From: Candidatus Rifleibacteriota bacterium
GTDB taxonomy: Bacteria > Muiribacteriota > Ozemobacteria > Ozemobacterales > Ozemobacteraceae
Assembly: GCA_017417215.1 (NCBI GenBank)
Contig: JAFPZP010000099.1
Coordinates: forward strand, 1 to 64,000
Reading direction: 5' to 3'
DNA length: 64,000 nucleotides
Shown: piece by piece, positions 42,013 to 51,014 of the stretch
Layout: each line of letters opens with the position of its first letter
Position numbering within the stretch: the first letter of the stretch is position 1
Translations under genes and position numbers: made by a program
The notes under the pieces: model-generated
Told to the model about the DNA's origin: nothing
Seen by the model: the letters and a program-made list of their open reading frames with translations, nothing else
Databases searched by the model: none

Positions 42013-44763
42013 ATGTCTTTATCAAGTTTCTTCAAAAAAACAGCTACGGCAGCTATGGCTTTTTTATGTTTATCTGGTAACCTGGAAGCCGCGGGCAATA
42101 AGCTTAAAATTCACTATTCAAGACCTGATAAAGTTTATAATAATATAGGTATCTGGTGTTGGGATCATGTTAAGAATCCTTCTAAAAACTGGCCAACAGG
42201 AGCTACAAAGCCTTTAGGAACAGATAAATTCGGCGTATATTTTGAAATTGCTCTTAATTCTAACCCTTCACAGATAAGCTTTTTGATTTTGGATATGAAA
42301 GAAGGGAAGAAGCTTGAAGATAATAAAACTGTTTATCTTACTGACAAAAGAGAAGTCTGGGTTGTTGCTAATGACCCGAATATTTATGAAACACCTGATT
42401 TGAAGATTAAGACCATATTAAAACAGGCAATAATAACCAGTAACAGCAATATAAAACTAATTTTCAATAAGACAGATGATATAGATTCTGAAAAACTGGT
42501 TAATAATCTTGTTATTGAGGGTAAAAACAAAAAGAAAATCGGTATATCATCAGCTATCACTCGAGATGATGTAACCCCAGAAGTCTTGGTTAAAGCAGAC
42601 TTAAATGATTTATTCCCTGTGTCTGTAGCTTATAACGGCAGAAAAGTAGATGCTTATTACGATTGGAGATATCTTGATAAACAATATGCTTATGATGGCG
42701 ATGATTTAGGTTGCAGAATAGAAGATAAAGATGCCGTATTTAAACTTTGGGCTCCATTAGCAACAGAAGTTGATTTTATTCTTTACGATAAAGATAATCA
42801 GAATAAACAGCTTATTAAAAAGCCTATGAAAAAAGGCGACAGGGGTATCTGGTCTTTCAGATTAACTTTGAAAGACTTAGAAGGAATCAATTATTTTGCA
42901 GATTCTCTAAGAGGCTTTTATTATCAGTATGAAGTAAAAAATCCTGGAAGAGAAGCTAAGAAGGTTCTTGATCCTTATGCTCGTTCTATGGCTCCGGTAA
43001 CTGTTGAATCAGATAGCTCAGATGGTGGTTCTACTAATGATTTGGTTGGTAAAGCAGCTATTGTTGATTTGCAAGCAATAGAACCCAAGGCTACTAAGGT
43101 AACTTTCCCAAATTATACAAAAGCAGAAGATGCCATTATTTACGAAGTTCACGTTAGAGACTTTACTTCTGACCCTAAGATTTCAAATTCACTTGATAAT
43201 AGATTTGGCTCTTTTAAAGCTTTTATTGAACGTTTGCCTTATATAAGAAGCTTAGGCATTACCCATGTTCAGCTTCTTCCTATAATGGCATGGTATTATG
43301 GCGATGAACTCAAGATGAGCATACCAGAATATACATATAAGGCAAAAAATTGTAACTATAACTGGGGTTATGACCCACAAAACTATTTTTCGCCAGATGG
43401 TGCTTATTCTGTGAATCCGAACGATGCTGAACTGAGAATCAGTGAACTTAGAGAATTAATAAACGCTATTCACGCAGAAGGAATGGGTGTTGTGCTCGAT
43501 GTAGTCTATACTCACATGGCTAATGCTAATTTCCTTAATGATATTGTTCCTAATTATTACTTCTTTAAGGATTCTAATGGAAATTTTGTTGGGGATTTCG
43601 GTAATAATCTTGCTACTACAAGAAAAATGGCTTCTAAGCTTATGATTGATTCTGTTCGTCATTGGTTTAGGGAATATGGAATAGACGGTATGCGTTGGGA
43701 TATGATGGGCGATGCTACTGCTGAATCTGTTCAAACTGCTTTTAATGAAGCAAAGAAAATCAATTCGGATGTTATTTTTATAGGAGAAGGGTGGAGAACT
43801 TTTAAGGGTGACCAGGAAGATCCTGCTTTAAAGGGAAAAGGTGCCGATCAGGGCTGGATGTGTAAAACAAGAGATGTTGGCTCTTTCAGTGATGAAATGA
43901 GAAATGAAATGAAGTCTGGTTTTATGAGTGAAGGCGAGCCAAGATTTATTAGTGGTGGAGCTAGAAAAATTGAATTGATCTTTAATAATATTCAAGGTTT
44001 CCCAACTAATTTCACAACAACCAGACCAGCCAATGTTGTTCAATATATTGAAGCTCATGATAATTTAACTGTATTTGATGTTGTGGCTAAGGCTACTAAA
44101 CTTGACCCTGAAAAACCTCAGAATTTTGAAGAATTACATAAGAGAATGCGTCTGGGTTTGGGTTTTGTTCTAACATCTCAAGGTGTGGCTTTTATTCATG
44201 CTGGTCAGGAATATGGCAGAACCAAACAATGGTTAGCCGATGGCGTTCCAGAACAAAAATACTTCGAATTCGTTGATAAAGATAATAAACCTTTTATCCA
44301 TCCTTATTTTATCCACGATTCTTATGATTCTTCAGACGCAATAAATAAATTTGACTGGACAAAAGCTACTGACAGCGAAAATTCTCCTGTAAGTTGCCAG
44401 ACAGTAGAATATGCAAAGGGTCTGATAGCTTTGAGAAAATCTACCGATGCTTTCAGGTTGGGTTCTAATGCATCTGCAAAACTAAATGTCAAATTGATTC
44501 CTGTTCCAGAAATAAAAGAAGAAGACTTGGCGATTGCTTATTCCTGCAGATCACCTCAACATGATGAAAATTATTATATATTTGCCAACTGCGATACTGT
44601 TAAGAGAAAATTCACTCTAACTAATCTGGATTTAACAAAAGGCATTGTTATTGTTGATGGAAAAACTGCAGGAACAACTAAAATAGCTAATCCTGTTGGT
44701 GTTTCTTTAACTTCTGAAAGTATAGAATTGGATCCATTAACTTTTGTTATTGTAAAAATGTAA
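42013..44763 (+). CDS. pulA: Secreted type I pullulanase (GH13)
   Basis: 916 residues from the ATG at 42013, with AGGTGG about 8 bases upstream. The signal peptide runs to about residue 27 (AMAFLCLSGNLEAAG). A pullulanase-associated starch-binding domain is at about 30-125 and a CBM48-like domain at about 215-330. The GH13 catalytic domain follows from about 365, with the pullulanase signature YNWGYDP. Catalytic residues: nucleophile Asp in GIDGMRWDMMGDA, acid Glu in FIGEGW, and the stabilising Asp in YIEAHDNLT. It cuts alpha-1,6 branches in pullulan, starch or glycogen outside the cytoplasmic membrane. A TATAAT at 41950-41955 is the likely -10 box. Confidence 0.94.
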   Translation: MSLSSFFKKTATAAMAFLCLSGNLEAAGNKLKIHYSRPDKVYNNIGIWCWDHVKNPSKNWPTGATKPLGTDKFGVYFEIALNSNPSQISFLILDMKEGKKLEDNKTVYLTDKREVWVVANDPNIYETPDLKIKTILKQAIITSNSNIKLIFNKTDDIDSEKLVNNLVIEGKNKKKIGISSAITRDDVTPEVLVKADLNDLFPVSVAYNGRKVDAYYDWRYLDKQYAYDGDDLGCRIEDKDAVFKLWAPLATEVDFILYDKDNQNKQLIKKPMKKGDRGIWSFRLTLKDLEGINYFADSLRGFYYQYEVKNPGREAKKVLDPYARSMAPVTVESDSSDGGSTNDLVGKAAIVDLQAIEPKATKVTFPNYTKAEDAIIYEVHVRDFTSDPKISNSLDNRFGSFKAFIERLPYIRSLGITHVQLLPIMAWYYGDELKMSIPEYTYKAKNCNYNWGYDPQNYFSPDGAYSVNPNDAELRISELRELINAIHAEGMGVVLDVVYTHMANANFLNDIVPNYYFFKDSNGNFVGDFGNNLATTRKMASKLMIDSVRHWFREYGIDGMRWDMMGDATAESVQTAFNEAKKINSDVIFIGEGWRTFKGDQEDPALKGKGADQGWMCKTRDVGSFSDEMRNEMKSGFMSEGEPRFISGGARKIELIFNNIQGFPTNFTTTRPANVVQYIEAHDNLTVFDVVAKATKLDPEKPQNFEELHKRMRLGLGFVLTSQGVAFIHAGQEYGRTKQWLADGVPEQKYFEFVDKDNKPFIHPYFIHDSYDSSDAINKFDWTKATDSENSPVSCQTVEYAKGLIALRKSTDAFRLGSNASAKLNVKLIPVPEIKEEDLAIAYSCRSPQHDENYYIFANCDTVKRKFTLTNLDLTKGIVIVDGKTAGTTKIANPVGVSLTSESIELDPLTFVIVKM

Positions 44764-44777
44764 AAGCCTTAATCATC

Positions 44778-44806
44778 TTGACAGATATTGTACCGATTCG
44801 TATAAT
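44778..44806 (+). promoter_or_regulatory. Perfect consensus sigma-70 promoter of the C11 protease gene
   Basis: TTGACA (44778-44783), exactly 17 bases, TATAAT (44801-44806). The gene starts 39 bases after the -10 box, preceded by an AGGAGG ribosome binding site. Confidence 0.9.
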
Positions 44807-44844
44807 TATTAAGATGTGCGATATGTCTACAGGAGGAAATAAGC

Positions 44845-47529
44845 GTGTTTAATAAGTTTATAAGAACCTCGCTTATAGCGATATTTACACTTGGTTTAAA
44901 TTTTGCAGCTAATACTGCAAATGCTGCAAATGCTTCTAATGCTGCTAATCCAGAAAAAGAATGGACTTTTATGCTATTTATGGCTGCCGATAATAATCTT
45001 GAAGCAGCAACCTCCTTAGATATTAATGAACTAGAAAAATATGGCTCAACAGATCAGGTTAATTTTGTCGCACAGATTGACCGCAATGGTAATTATGACC
45101 ATGATTCTGAATTAAAATGGAGAGGTGCTAAGCGCTTTTATATTATAAAAGATAAGAGCACTAAAAAGATGACATCACCATCTGTTAAAAATCTTGGCGA
45201 TGTTGATATGGCAGCACCTGAAACCCTGCTTGATTTTGTAGAATGGACAGTAAAAAATTATCCAGCAAAAAAATATGCTCTTATTCTTTGGAACCATGGA
45301 ACTGGCTGGAAAGAAATTAATCCTAGCATAATGGAAGGTGATGTCGGAGAAATAGGTCTCCCTTCGGGTGGAGTTCCTGGGGCTGCAATCAGCTATAATA
45401 TTTCTTATGACGATACATCTAAGACTTCTATGAATATTCCAACTTTGGGCAGAACTCTTGACAAAGTTGTTGATATCATTGGCGGTCCCTTAGAAATAAT
45501 GGGCTTTGATGCTTGTTTGATGCAGATGGCTGAAGTTTCTTACACAACCAGCAAATATGCCAAGTGTCAGTTGGGTTCTCCTGACTTAGAACCAGAACGA
45601 GGCTGGCCATATGATAAAATAGCTGCTGCTGTTACTTCAAAACCAGAAATAGGTGGAATCGAGTTAGCTAGAAAGATAACAGAAGTATATGCAAAATCAT
45701 ATGCTGGCGGAGCTGGTGCTCAGGGTAATACTGCTGTAGCAATATCTGTTATAGACCATTCTAAGACTAATGATTTTAGAGAAGACTTGGATAGCTTTTG
45801 TAAAACAGCTATTGCAAATATGAGTAACATCGACAAGATTGAATTTGCCAGAGACGAAGCTCTTAAATATTCTTATGGCGATTATGTAGATTTGGGTCAT
45901 TTTCTTGCTATACTTATACAGAAAACTCATGCTACGTCTAATCTTAAGAGTGCCGCTACTCGTTTGCTAAAGACAATTTGCGGTAACGGTGGAAAAGATG
46001 GCTACGTAAACAAACTTGCTGTTAACGGTGAAAAGTTTAAAGAAAGTCGTGGGCTTTCAATTTTCTTTCCAACAAGACAAGGTTTCAAGAATTTTAAGAC
46101 CAGATATAAAACCCATGATTTGGCAAAAGAAACCCAATGGTATAATTTTCTTGCCGAAGTTTCTAACCCAAATATTCCTTATTTGAAGTTAGAAGATGTA
46201 ATCTTTGAAGACAAGAATAAAGACGGTCGTATTGCTGCTGGTGAAGAAGTTGATGTAAAAGTATCAATTAAAAATCTTGGCAGAAAAACTATAGATAGCG
46301 TAACCATCGGTGGTTTTTCAAATAATAAGTATATCGACAACAACAAATACGAAGTTACTTTGAAGGCTTTACCTGCAGGTGGAAAAACAAAAGTTTTCAA
46401 GGCTTTCAAAATGCAGATTGCTGAAGGAACTCCAGTAAATACTGAAGTTAAAATGGGTTTTTCTCTTAAAGGTCAGGGAATACCTGTTTCACAGATTAAA
46501 ACATCTTTTGTAACTAAAGAACAGTTCTCAACTGAAGGTCACGTTCTTCTTGTTTATACTGACAGTCAGGGAACTTCAGCTCCTATTCTTGAACAAATGC
46601 TTAAGAATGCTAGTATAAAATTTGACGTATGGGATCGTTTCTTTGATGGTGATATTAGACCAGAAGTTTTGAAGAGATATTTGGACGGCTGGGTATTGAT
46701 AAGTTGTTCAGATTCTACTCCAGAACAGAGCTTGACTGATGAAGAAGTTGATTCTATTGACCAGTTCCTAAAATCTGGTGGCAGATGTGTTCTTAATGGG
46801 CAAGATATTGCATTCTGTTTGAGAGACAATGATTTCTTAAAAACTCGATGCAAAGCAAGATTTGTTCAGGACGACGTAAATGTTCATGTTGTTTCTGGCA
46901 TTAAAGTATGTAGCGGTCATAGCTTCCAGATATTTGGCGGTGATGGTGCCAACAATCAGAAGTGGCCAGATGAAATAGACCCATTGTCTGGTGCTGAAGC
47001 TATATTCAAGTATGAAGAAGGCGCTAGAGATAAAGCTGATGAAAGAGAAATGAATGGTCCAAGCCACAAGCCAGGTTCATTCTCTCGTGGTGTAACATCA
47101 TCTGGTGCTGCTGCTATAAGAGTAGTTGATGGCTACAGATTGATGCTATTTGGTTTTAATATTGAATCAGTCAATAGCAAATCTCAGAGAAGTGAAATAA
47201 TGAATTTCATTAAGACTTTCATGCAACCATCTGCTGACGATGAAATCAAGAATCTTGCAAAAGCTTCTTCTAGACGTGTAAACAGAACAAGAAGCGTTTC
47301 TTCTGAACGTGTAGTAGTTGAAAGAGCAGATTTGCTTTCTTGTGTAGAAGAAAGACTTGTTAAGCAAATTAAAGAAGAATTTAAGAACAATCCTTCATAT
47401 AAAACTAAGGTATTACAGTCAATCTCTAGTCTTAATGCCAATGAAAGAGAATCTATAAGTGCTTTAGAAAAAAAAGTTAAGAGTATCTTGGAATTTGATA
47501 AACAAAATGGTACAGTAGAAGGACGATAA
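44845..47529 (+). CDS. Secreted clostripain-family cysteine protease (peptidase C11)
   Basis: 894 residues, GTG start with AGGAGG upstream. Signal peptide to about residue 28. The C11 domain starts WTFMLFMAADNNLE and spans about 38-440. The catalytic His is His151 in LILWNHGTGW and the nucleophile is Cys224 in MGFDACLMQMAE, as in clostripain and gingipain-like caspase-fold proteases, which often cut after Arg or Lys. Residues about 450-560 look like a CARDB-type beta domain (GEEVDVKVSIKNLG). Residues about 565-790 resemble a flavodoxin/GATase-like fold, and the tail is helical. Transcribed from a consensus promoter, so probably abundant. Monocistronic. Confidence 0.9.
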   Translation: MFNKFIRTSLIAIFTLGLNFAANTANAANASNAANPEKEWTFMLFMAADNNLEAATSLDINELEKYGSTDQVNFVAQIDRNGNYDHDSELKWRGAKRFYIIKDKSTKKMTSPSVKNLGDVDMAAPETLLDFVEWTVKNYPAKKYALILWNHGTGWKEINPSIMEGDVGEIGLPSGGVPGAAISYNISYDDTSKTSMNIPTLGRTLDKVVDIIGGPLEIMGFDACLMQMAEVSYTTSKYAKCQLGSPDLEPERGWPYDKIAAAVTSKPEIGGIELARKITEVYAKSYAGGAGAQGNTAVAISVIDHSKTNDFREDLDSFCKTAIANMSNIDKIEFARDEALKYSYGDYVDLGHFLAILIQKTHATSNLKSAATRLLKTICGNGGKDGYVNKLAVNGEKFKESRGLSIFFPTRQGFKNFKTRYKTHDLAKETQWYNFLAEVSNPNIPYLKLEDVIFEDKNKDGRIAAGEEVDVKVSIKNLGRKTIDSVTIGGFSNNKYIDNNKYEVTLKALPAGGKTKVFKAFKMQIAEGTPVNTEVKMGFSLKGQGIPVSQIKTSFVTKEQFSTEGHVLLVYTDSQGTSAPILEQMLKNASIKFDVWDRFFDGDIRPEVLKRYLDGWVLISCSDSTPEQSLTDEEVDSIDQFLKSGGRCVLNGQDIAFCLRDNDFLKTRCKARFVQDDVNVHVVSGIKVCSGHSFQIFGGDGANNQKWPDEIDPLSGAEAIFKYEEGARDKADEREMNGPSHKPGSFSRGVTSSGAAAIRVVDGYRLMLFGFNIESVNSKSQRSEIMNFIKTFMQPSADDEIKNLAKASSRRVNRTRSVSSERVVVERADLLSCVEERLVKQIKEEFKNNPSYKTKVLQSISSLNANERESISALEKKVKSILEFDKQNGTVEGR

Positions 47530-47558
47530 TCCGTTCTTTATAATCTGAAATTATATAG

Positions 47559-47591
47559 AGGGATAATCCGAAAACGGGTTTTCCCTTTTTT
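47559..47591 (+). terminator. Intrinsic terminator of the C11 protease gene
   Basis: AGGGATAATCCG (47559-47570) pairs with CGGGTTTTCCCT (47575-47586), with wobble and an internal mismatch, and is followed by TTTTT. It sits only 25 bases before the ftsL start. Confidence 0.7.
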
Positions 47592-47616
47592 ATGTACAAA
47601 TTAACGAGGGTGTAAC

Positions 47617-48000
47617 TTGAATAGAAAAGTATCGGTAATGCTTCCGGCCGAAGCTGAAATCAGGGTAACTCCTAGAGAAGAAGTTACTCAAGAGGATATA
47701 GCAAGGCGAAGACATATCATAAGACTATATTTAACAGCTATATTGCTGTTAAGTGCGATGCTTACTGTCTATATATGGCAATCAACAAAAATGGTTGAAA
47801 TAAAACTTCGAATCAAAAACCTTAATAAGACTATTGAAAACTTAGAAAGCAGTAATGAGGATATAAAGGCCGAAACAACGAAACTTGAAGCTATTGACTT
47901 AATAGCTCAGAAAGCTAAAAAAGAACTTGGAATGGTAGAACCTGGTAAACCTTTGTATATCAAGCTTCCACCTAATTGGAAAAACATTTATGACAAATAA
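47617..48000 (+). CDS. ftsL: FtsL-like cell division protein
   Basis: 127 residues, TTG start with GAGGG upstream. The cytoplasmic N-terminus is followed by one membrane helix at about 38-57 (LYLTAILLLSAMLTVYIW). A coiled coil (KLRIKNLNKTIENLESS) then leads to AKKELGMVEPGKPLYIKLP, the KELGMV(E)P end typical of FtsL/DivIC proteins. In the divisome it forms a complex with FtsB-like partners and FtsI. It precedes rsmH here, whereas ftsL usually follows rsmH, and its end overlaps the rsmH start by 11 bases. The identity rests on size, topology and context. Confidence 0.8.
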   Translation: MNRKVSVMLPAEAEIRVTPREEVTQEDIARRRHIIRLYLTAILLLSAMLTVYIWQSTKMVEIKLRIKNLNKTIENLESSNEDIKAETTKLEAIDLIAQKAKKELGMVEPGKPLYIKLPPNWKNIYDK

Positions 48001-48934
48001 AATAAAACCAGAACATAAATCTGTTTTATTGGAACAAGTGGTTAATTATGCTATGCCACCAAAGGGAGAGATATTTGTAGACGGTACTTTTGGTTTAGGT
48101 GGGCATACAAGAGCTATTTTAGATAATTATAAAAATATAAAACTTGCTATTGGAATAGATAGAGATTCTGAAATATTGAATTACGCAAGAGATACTTTTG
48201 ATGAACCCAGGTTAAGCTTGTTTCAGGCAAAAGCATCTGAACTGCCTATGGTTCTTGAATATGCTGGTGTAAAAGGTGCCGATGGAATATTGCTTGATTT
48301 AGGCGTTTCTTCTTATCAGCTAGACAACCCTGATAGAGGTTTTTCTTTTTCTAAGTCAGGTCCGTTAGATATGCGTATGAATATGAATGAGGGTGAGACT
48401 GCTGCTGATTTAGTTAATAATCTTTCTAAAGAAGAGTTACAAAAAATAATTTTTGAATTTGGCGAAGAACGTTTCGGCAGAAAGATTGCGGAAGCAATAG
48501 TTAAATACAGAGAAACAAAGCTTTTTGAAACAACCGATGAATTGGCAAAAGTAGTCTGTGAGGTTGTTCCAAGTTTACCTAAAAATCAAAATCACATTCA
48601 TCCTGCAACTAGAACCTTCCAGGCTTTACGAATAGCTGTAAATCATGAATTAGATGAAATCAGCGATTTCTTAGAAATAGCTTTGGAATGTTTAAATCCT
48701 GGCGGCCATTTAAGTATAATTTCTTTTCATTCATTGGAAGATAGGCTTGTGAAAAACTTTATACAAAAGAATGCCAAGGGTTGTGTGTGTCCTCCACAGT
48801 TTCCTGTTTGTGTATGTGGAAAGAAACCAACAATAAAAGTCTTAACTAAAAAAGCTATTTTTGCTGAAGAAAGTGAAATTCAGCAAAATCCCAGAGCTCG
48901 CTCTGCAAGACTTAGATCAATTGCGAAACTTTAA
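47990..48934 (+). CDS. rsmH: 16S rRNA (cytosine(1402)-N(4))-methyltransferase
   Basis: 314 residues. The N-terminus HKSVLLEQVVNYAMPPKGE leads to the SAM motif FVDGTFGLGGHTRAIL. GILLDLGVSSYQLDNPDRGFSF is a family hallmark, as are RMNMNEGETAADLVN and HPATRTFQALRIAVNHELDE. LSIISFHSLEDRLVKNF completes the signature. It methylates C1402 of 16S rRNA in the decoding centre. The start overlaps the ftsL end, and ftsI follows after 11 bases. Confidence 0.98.
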   Translation: MTNKIKPEHKSVLLEQVVNYAMPPKGEIFVDGTFGLGGHTRAILDNYKNIKLAIGIDRDSEILNYARDTFDEPRLSLFQAKASELPMVLEYAGVKGADGILLDLGVSSYQLDNPDRGFSFSKSGPLDMRMNMNEGETAADLVNNLSKEELQKIIFEFGEERFGRKIAEAIVKYRETKLFETTDELAKVVCEVVPSLPKNQNHIHPATRTFQALRIAVNHELDEISDFLEIALECLNPGGHLSIISFHSLEDRLVKNFIQKNAKGCVCPPQFPVCVCGKKPTIKVLTKKAIFAEESEIQQNPRARSARLRSIAKL

Positions 48935-48945
48935 GGGTTAAAGAA

Positions 48946-50988
48946 ATGCGTAATAAGATTTTGAATCCAAGGATATATAGAGTAATCTGTTTACTTATAT
49001 TATCAATAATCATTATTGGCATTTTTATAATCAGACTTTGTTATTTGCAGATTTATCAGTATGAAAGATGGTCGGAAAGATCTAAGAGTAATCACGTAAG
49101 CAAGAGAGTTATTGATGTTAAACGCGGTGTAATAACAGACAGAAACGGAATGGAATTAGCTATTTCTGTTGAAACTTATCATGTTTATCTCTATACAAAA
49201 GAAGTAAAGAATTTAAGTGAAGTTGCTGGAACTCTTTCGACAATTCTTCCATTAACAAGAGAAGAAATAGTAAAAAAATGCCAGAATGGTAAGTATGTTT
49301 TATTGTGTAAAAACATAGAACTTAATCTTGCAAATAAGCTTAGACAATTGAATATTCCAGGCATCAACCTCGAAAGTCATTATCAGAGGTATTATCCGCA
49401 GAACACATTAGCAGCTAATCTAATAGGCTTCTGCGGGGGAGATCAGGTTGGTTTGGAAGGCTTGGAAAAGCTTTATGATAAAACCTTAAAAGGTTATCCT
49501 GGCTTAGCTATTCAGGAAGATATCAGTTTAAGCAGCAATAAAAGCGGAGATAATATAAAAAGCGTCACTCCTCCAATGGGTGGCAGCAATATTACTTTAA
49601 CTATTGATGCGTATATCCAGCATGTTTTGGAAAATGAATTACAGGTTATCGCCAAAAAGTATGATCCATTAGATACTACAGCTATTGTGGCTGACCCATA
49701 TACCGGTGAAATACTAGGTATGGCTTGTTATCCAACCTATGATTTAAATAACTTTTCAAAAAGTAATCCTTTTAATATTAAAAACAGACCTGCTACAGAT
49801 ATGTTTGAACCAGGTTCCTGTATAAAAATAATTGCGGCAGCTACTGCACTCGAAAATCATAAGGTTGATAATACTTCGCGTTTTTATTGCAAAGGATACG
49901 GAGAAATACAGAATCCTTATCGTAAAATGAAGTGTACTGGGCATCATGGACTTCTTGATATAAATGAAGCTGTTGCAAAATCTTGTAATGCTGCAATGAT
50001 GCAATTATCACAGCTTGTTGAACCTGATATGATTTATAGAATGTATAAGCGCTTTGGGCTAGGTGAGCCAACAGGGATAGAAGTAGTTTCAGAAAGTAAC
50101 GGTATTTTGAGACCTCCGTCTAGATGGTCTGCTTTCTCCCCTTCTTCCTTATGTATTGGTCAGGAATTAACAGTTACCAGCTTACAGGTCGTCCAGGCTT
50201 ACTGCGCTATAGCTAATGGCGGTAATCTAATCAGACCAAGGTTGATTAAGAGTATTACATCTGCTGATGGTGAATTTAAACAGAATTTTGAACCAGAAGT
50301 TATTAGAAAAGTAGTTTCTCCACAGTTGGCAAGAAAACTTCGCTCTATGCTTAGAGGAGTTGTAGACGAAGGCGGTGGTGGAAAAGCCGCATTGGAAGAT
50401 TATACTGCCGGAGGTAAAACCAGTACTGCTCAGAAACCTGATGGCAAAGGAGGTTATTCAAATACAAAGTTGGTAACTTCTTTTATAGGAATGGCACCTG
50501 CTATGGAACCAAGAGTAGTTATATTTGTTGCTCTTAATGAACCAAAGGGTGACACTAGAACAATGTTTGGTAGTAGATTGGCTGCACCTTCTTTTGCCGT
50601 TATTGCAGAAAAAGTGTTAAAACACATGAAAGTTCCACCTGATAAAAATATGAAAACTGCTCAGAATGGCGTGAATAGTTTGTTGGAATTAACTGCTGCT
50701 CATGGCGAAGGTATGGATAAATTAAATGATACTGCTGTTGTTGCTAATCAGCTTCCTGGAGCAAGTGATTCCAGTTCTTTAACAAATAATGCTCCTTCTG
50801 GAGTAAAAGTTGTTCCCGATTTGGTTGGGAAATCTATGAAAGATGCGATTAGAACTGTTAATAGCTTAGGCTTGAAAGCAATATATGATGGTGATGGAAT
50901 AGTTATTAAACAGTTACCACCCGCTGGAAAGCCTTTCCCTGTTTCTAAAATTCTTAGAATTAAGCTTTCATCGGCAATAAGAGAATAA
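48946..50988 (+). CDS. ftsI: Class B penicillin-binding protein (FtsI/SpoVD type) with PASTA domain
   Basis: 680 residues. One membrane helix at about 11-33 is followed by a dimerisation domain (RGVITDRNGMELAISVETY). The transpeptidase domain has Ser291 in EPGSCIKIIAAAT (SxxK), SCN at 346-348 and a third motif, Lys491-Thr-Ser in AGGKTSTAQKPDG, where most relatives have KTG. A single C-terminal PASTA domain (about 618-680, VVPDLVGKSMKDAIRTVNSL) may bind muropeptides. It cross-links septal peptidoglycan. Its gene lies between rsmH and murE in the division cluster. Confidence 0.93.
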   Translation: MRNKILNPRIYRVICLLILSIIIIGIFIIRLCYLQIYQYERWSERSKSNHVSKRVIDVKRGVITDRNGMELAISVETYHVYLYTKEVKNLSEVAGTLSTILPLTREEIVKKCQNGKYVLLCKNIELNLANKLRQLNIPGINLESHYQRYYPQNTLAANLIGFCGGDQVGLEGLEKLYDKTLKGYPGLAIQEDISLSSNKSGDNIKSVTPPMGGSNITLTIDAYIQHVLENELQVIAKKYDPLDTTAIVADPYTGEILGMACYPTYDLNNFSKSNPFNIKNRPATDMFEPGSCIKIIAAATALENHKVDNTSRFYCKGYGEIQNPYRKMKCTGHHGLLDINEAVAKSCNAAMMQLSQLVEPDMIYRMYKRFGLGEPTGIEVVSESNGILRPPSRWSAFSPSSLCIGQELTVTSLQVVQAYCAIANGGNLIRPRLIKSITSADGEFKQNFEPEVIRKVVSPQLARKLRSMLRGVVDEGGGGKAALEDYTAGGKTSTAQKPDGKGGYSNTKLVTSFIGMAPAMEPRVVIFVALNEPKGDTRTMFGSRLAAPSFAVIAEKVLKHMKVPPDKNMKTAQNGVNSLLELTAAHGEGMDKLNDTAVVANQLPGASDSSSLTNNAPSGVKVVPDLVGKSMKDAIRTVNSLGLKAIYDGDGIVIKQLPPAGKPFPVSKILRIKLSSAIRE

Positions 50989-51014
50989 ACCTAAATTTTT
51001 GGAGATGCACTAAA

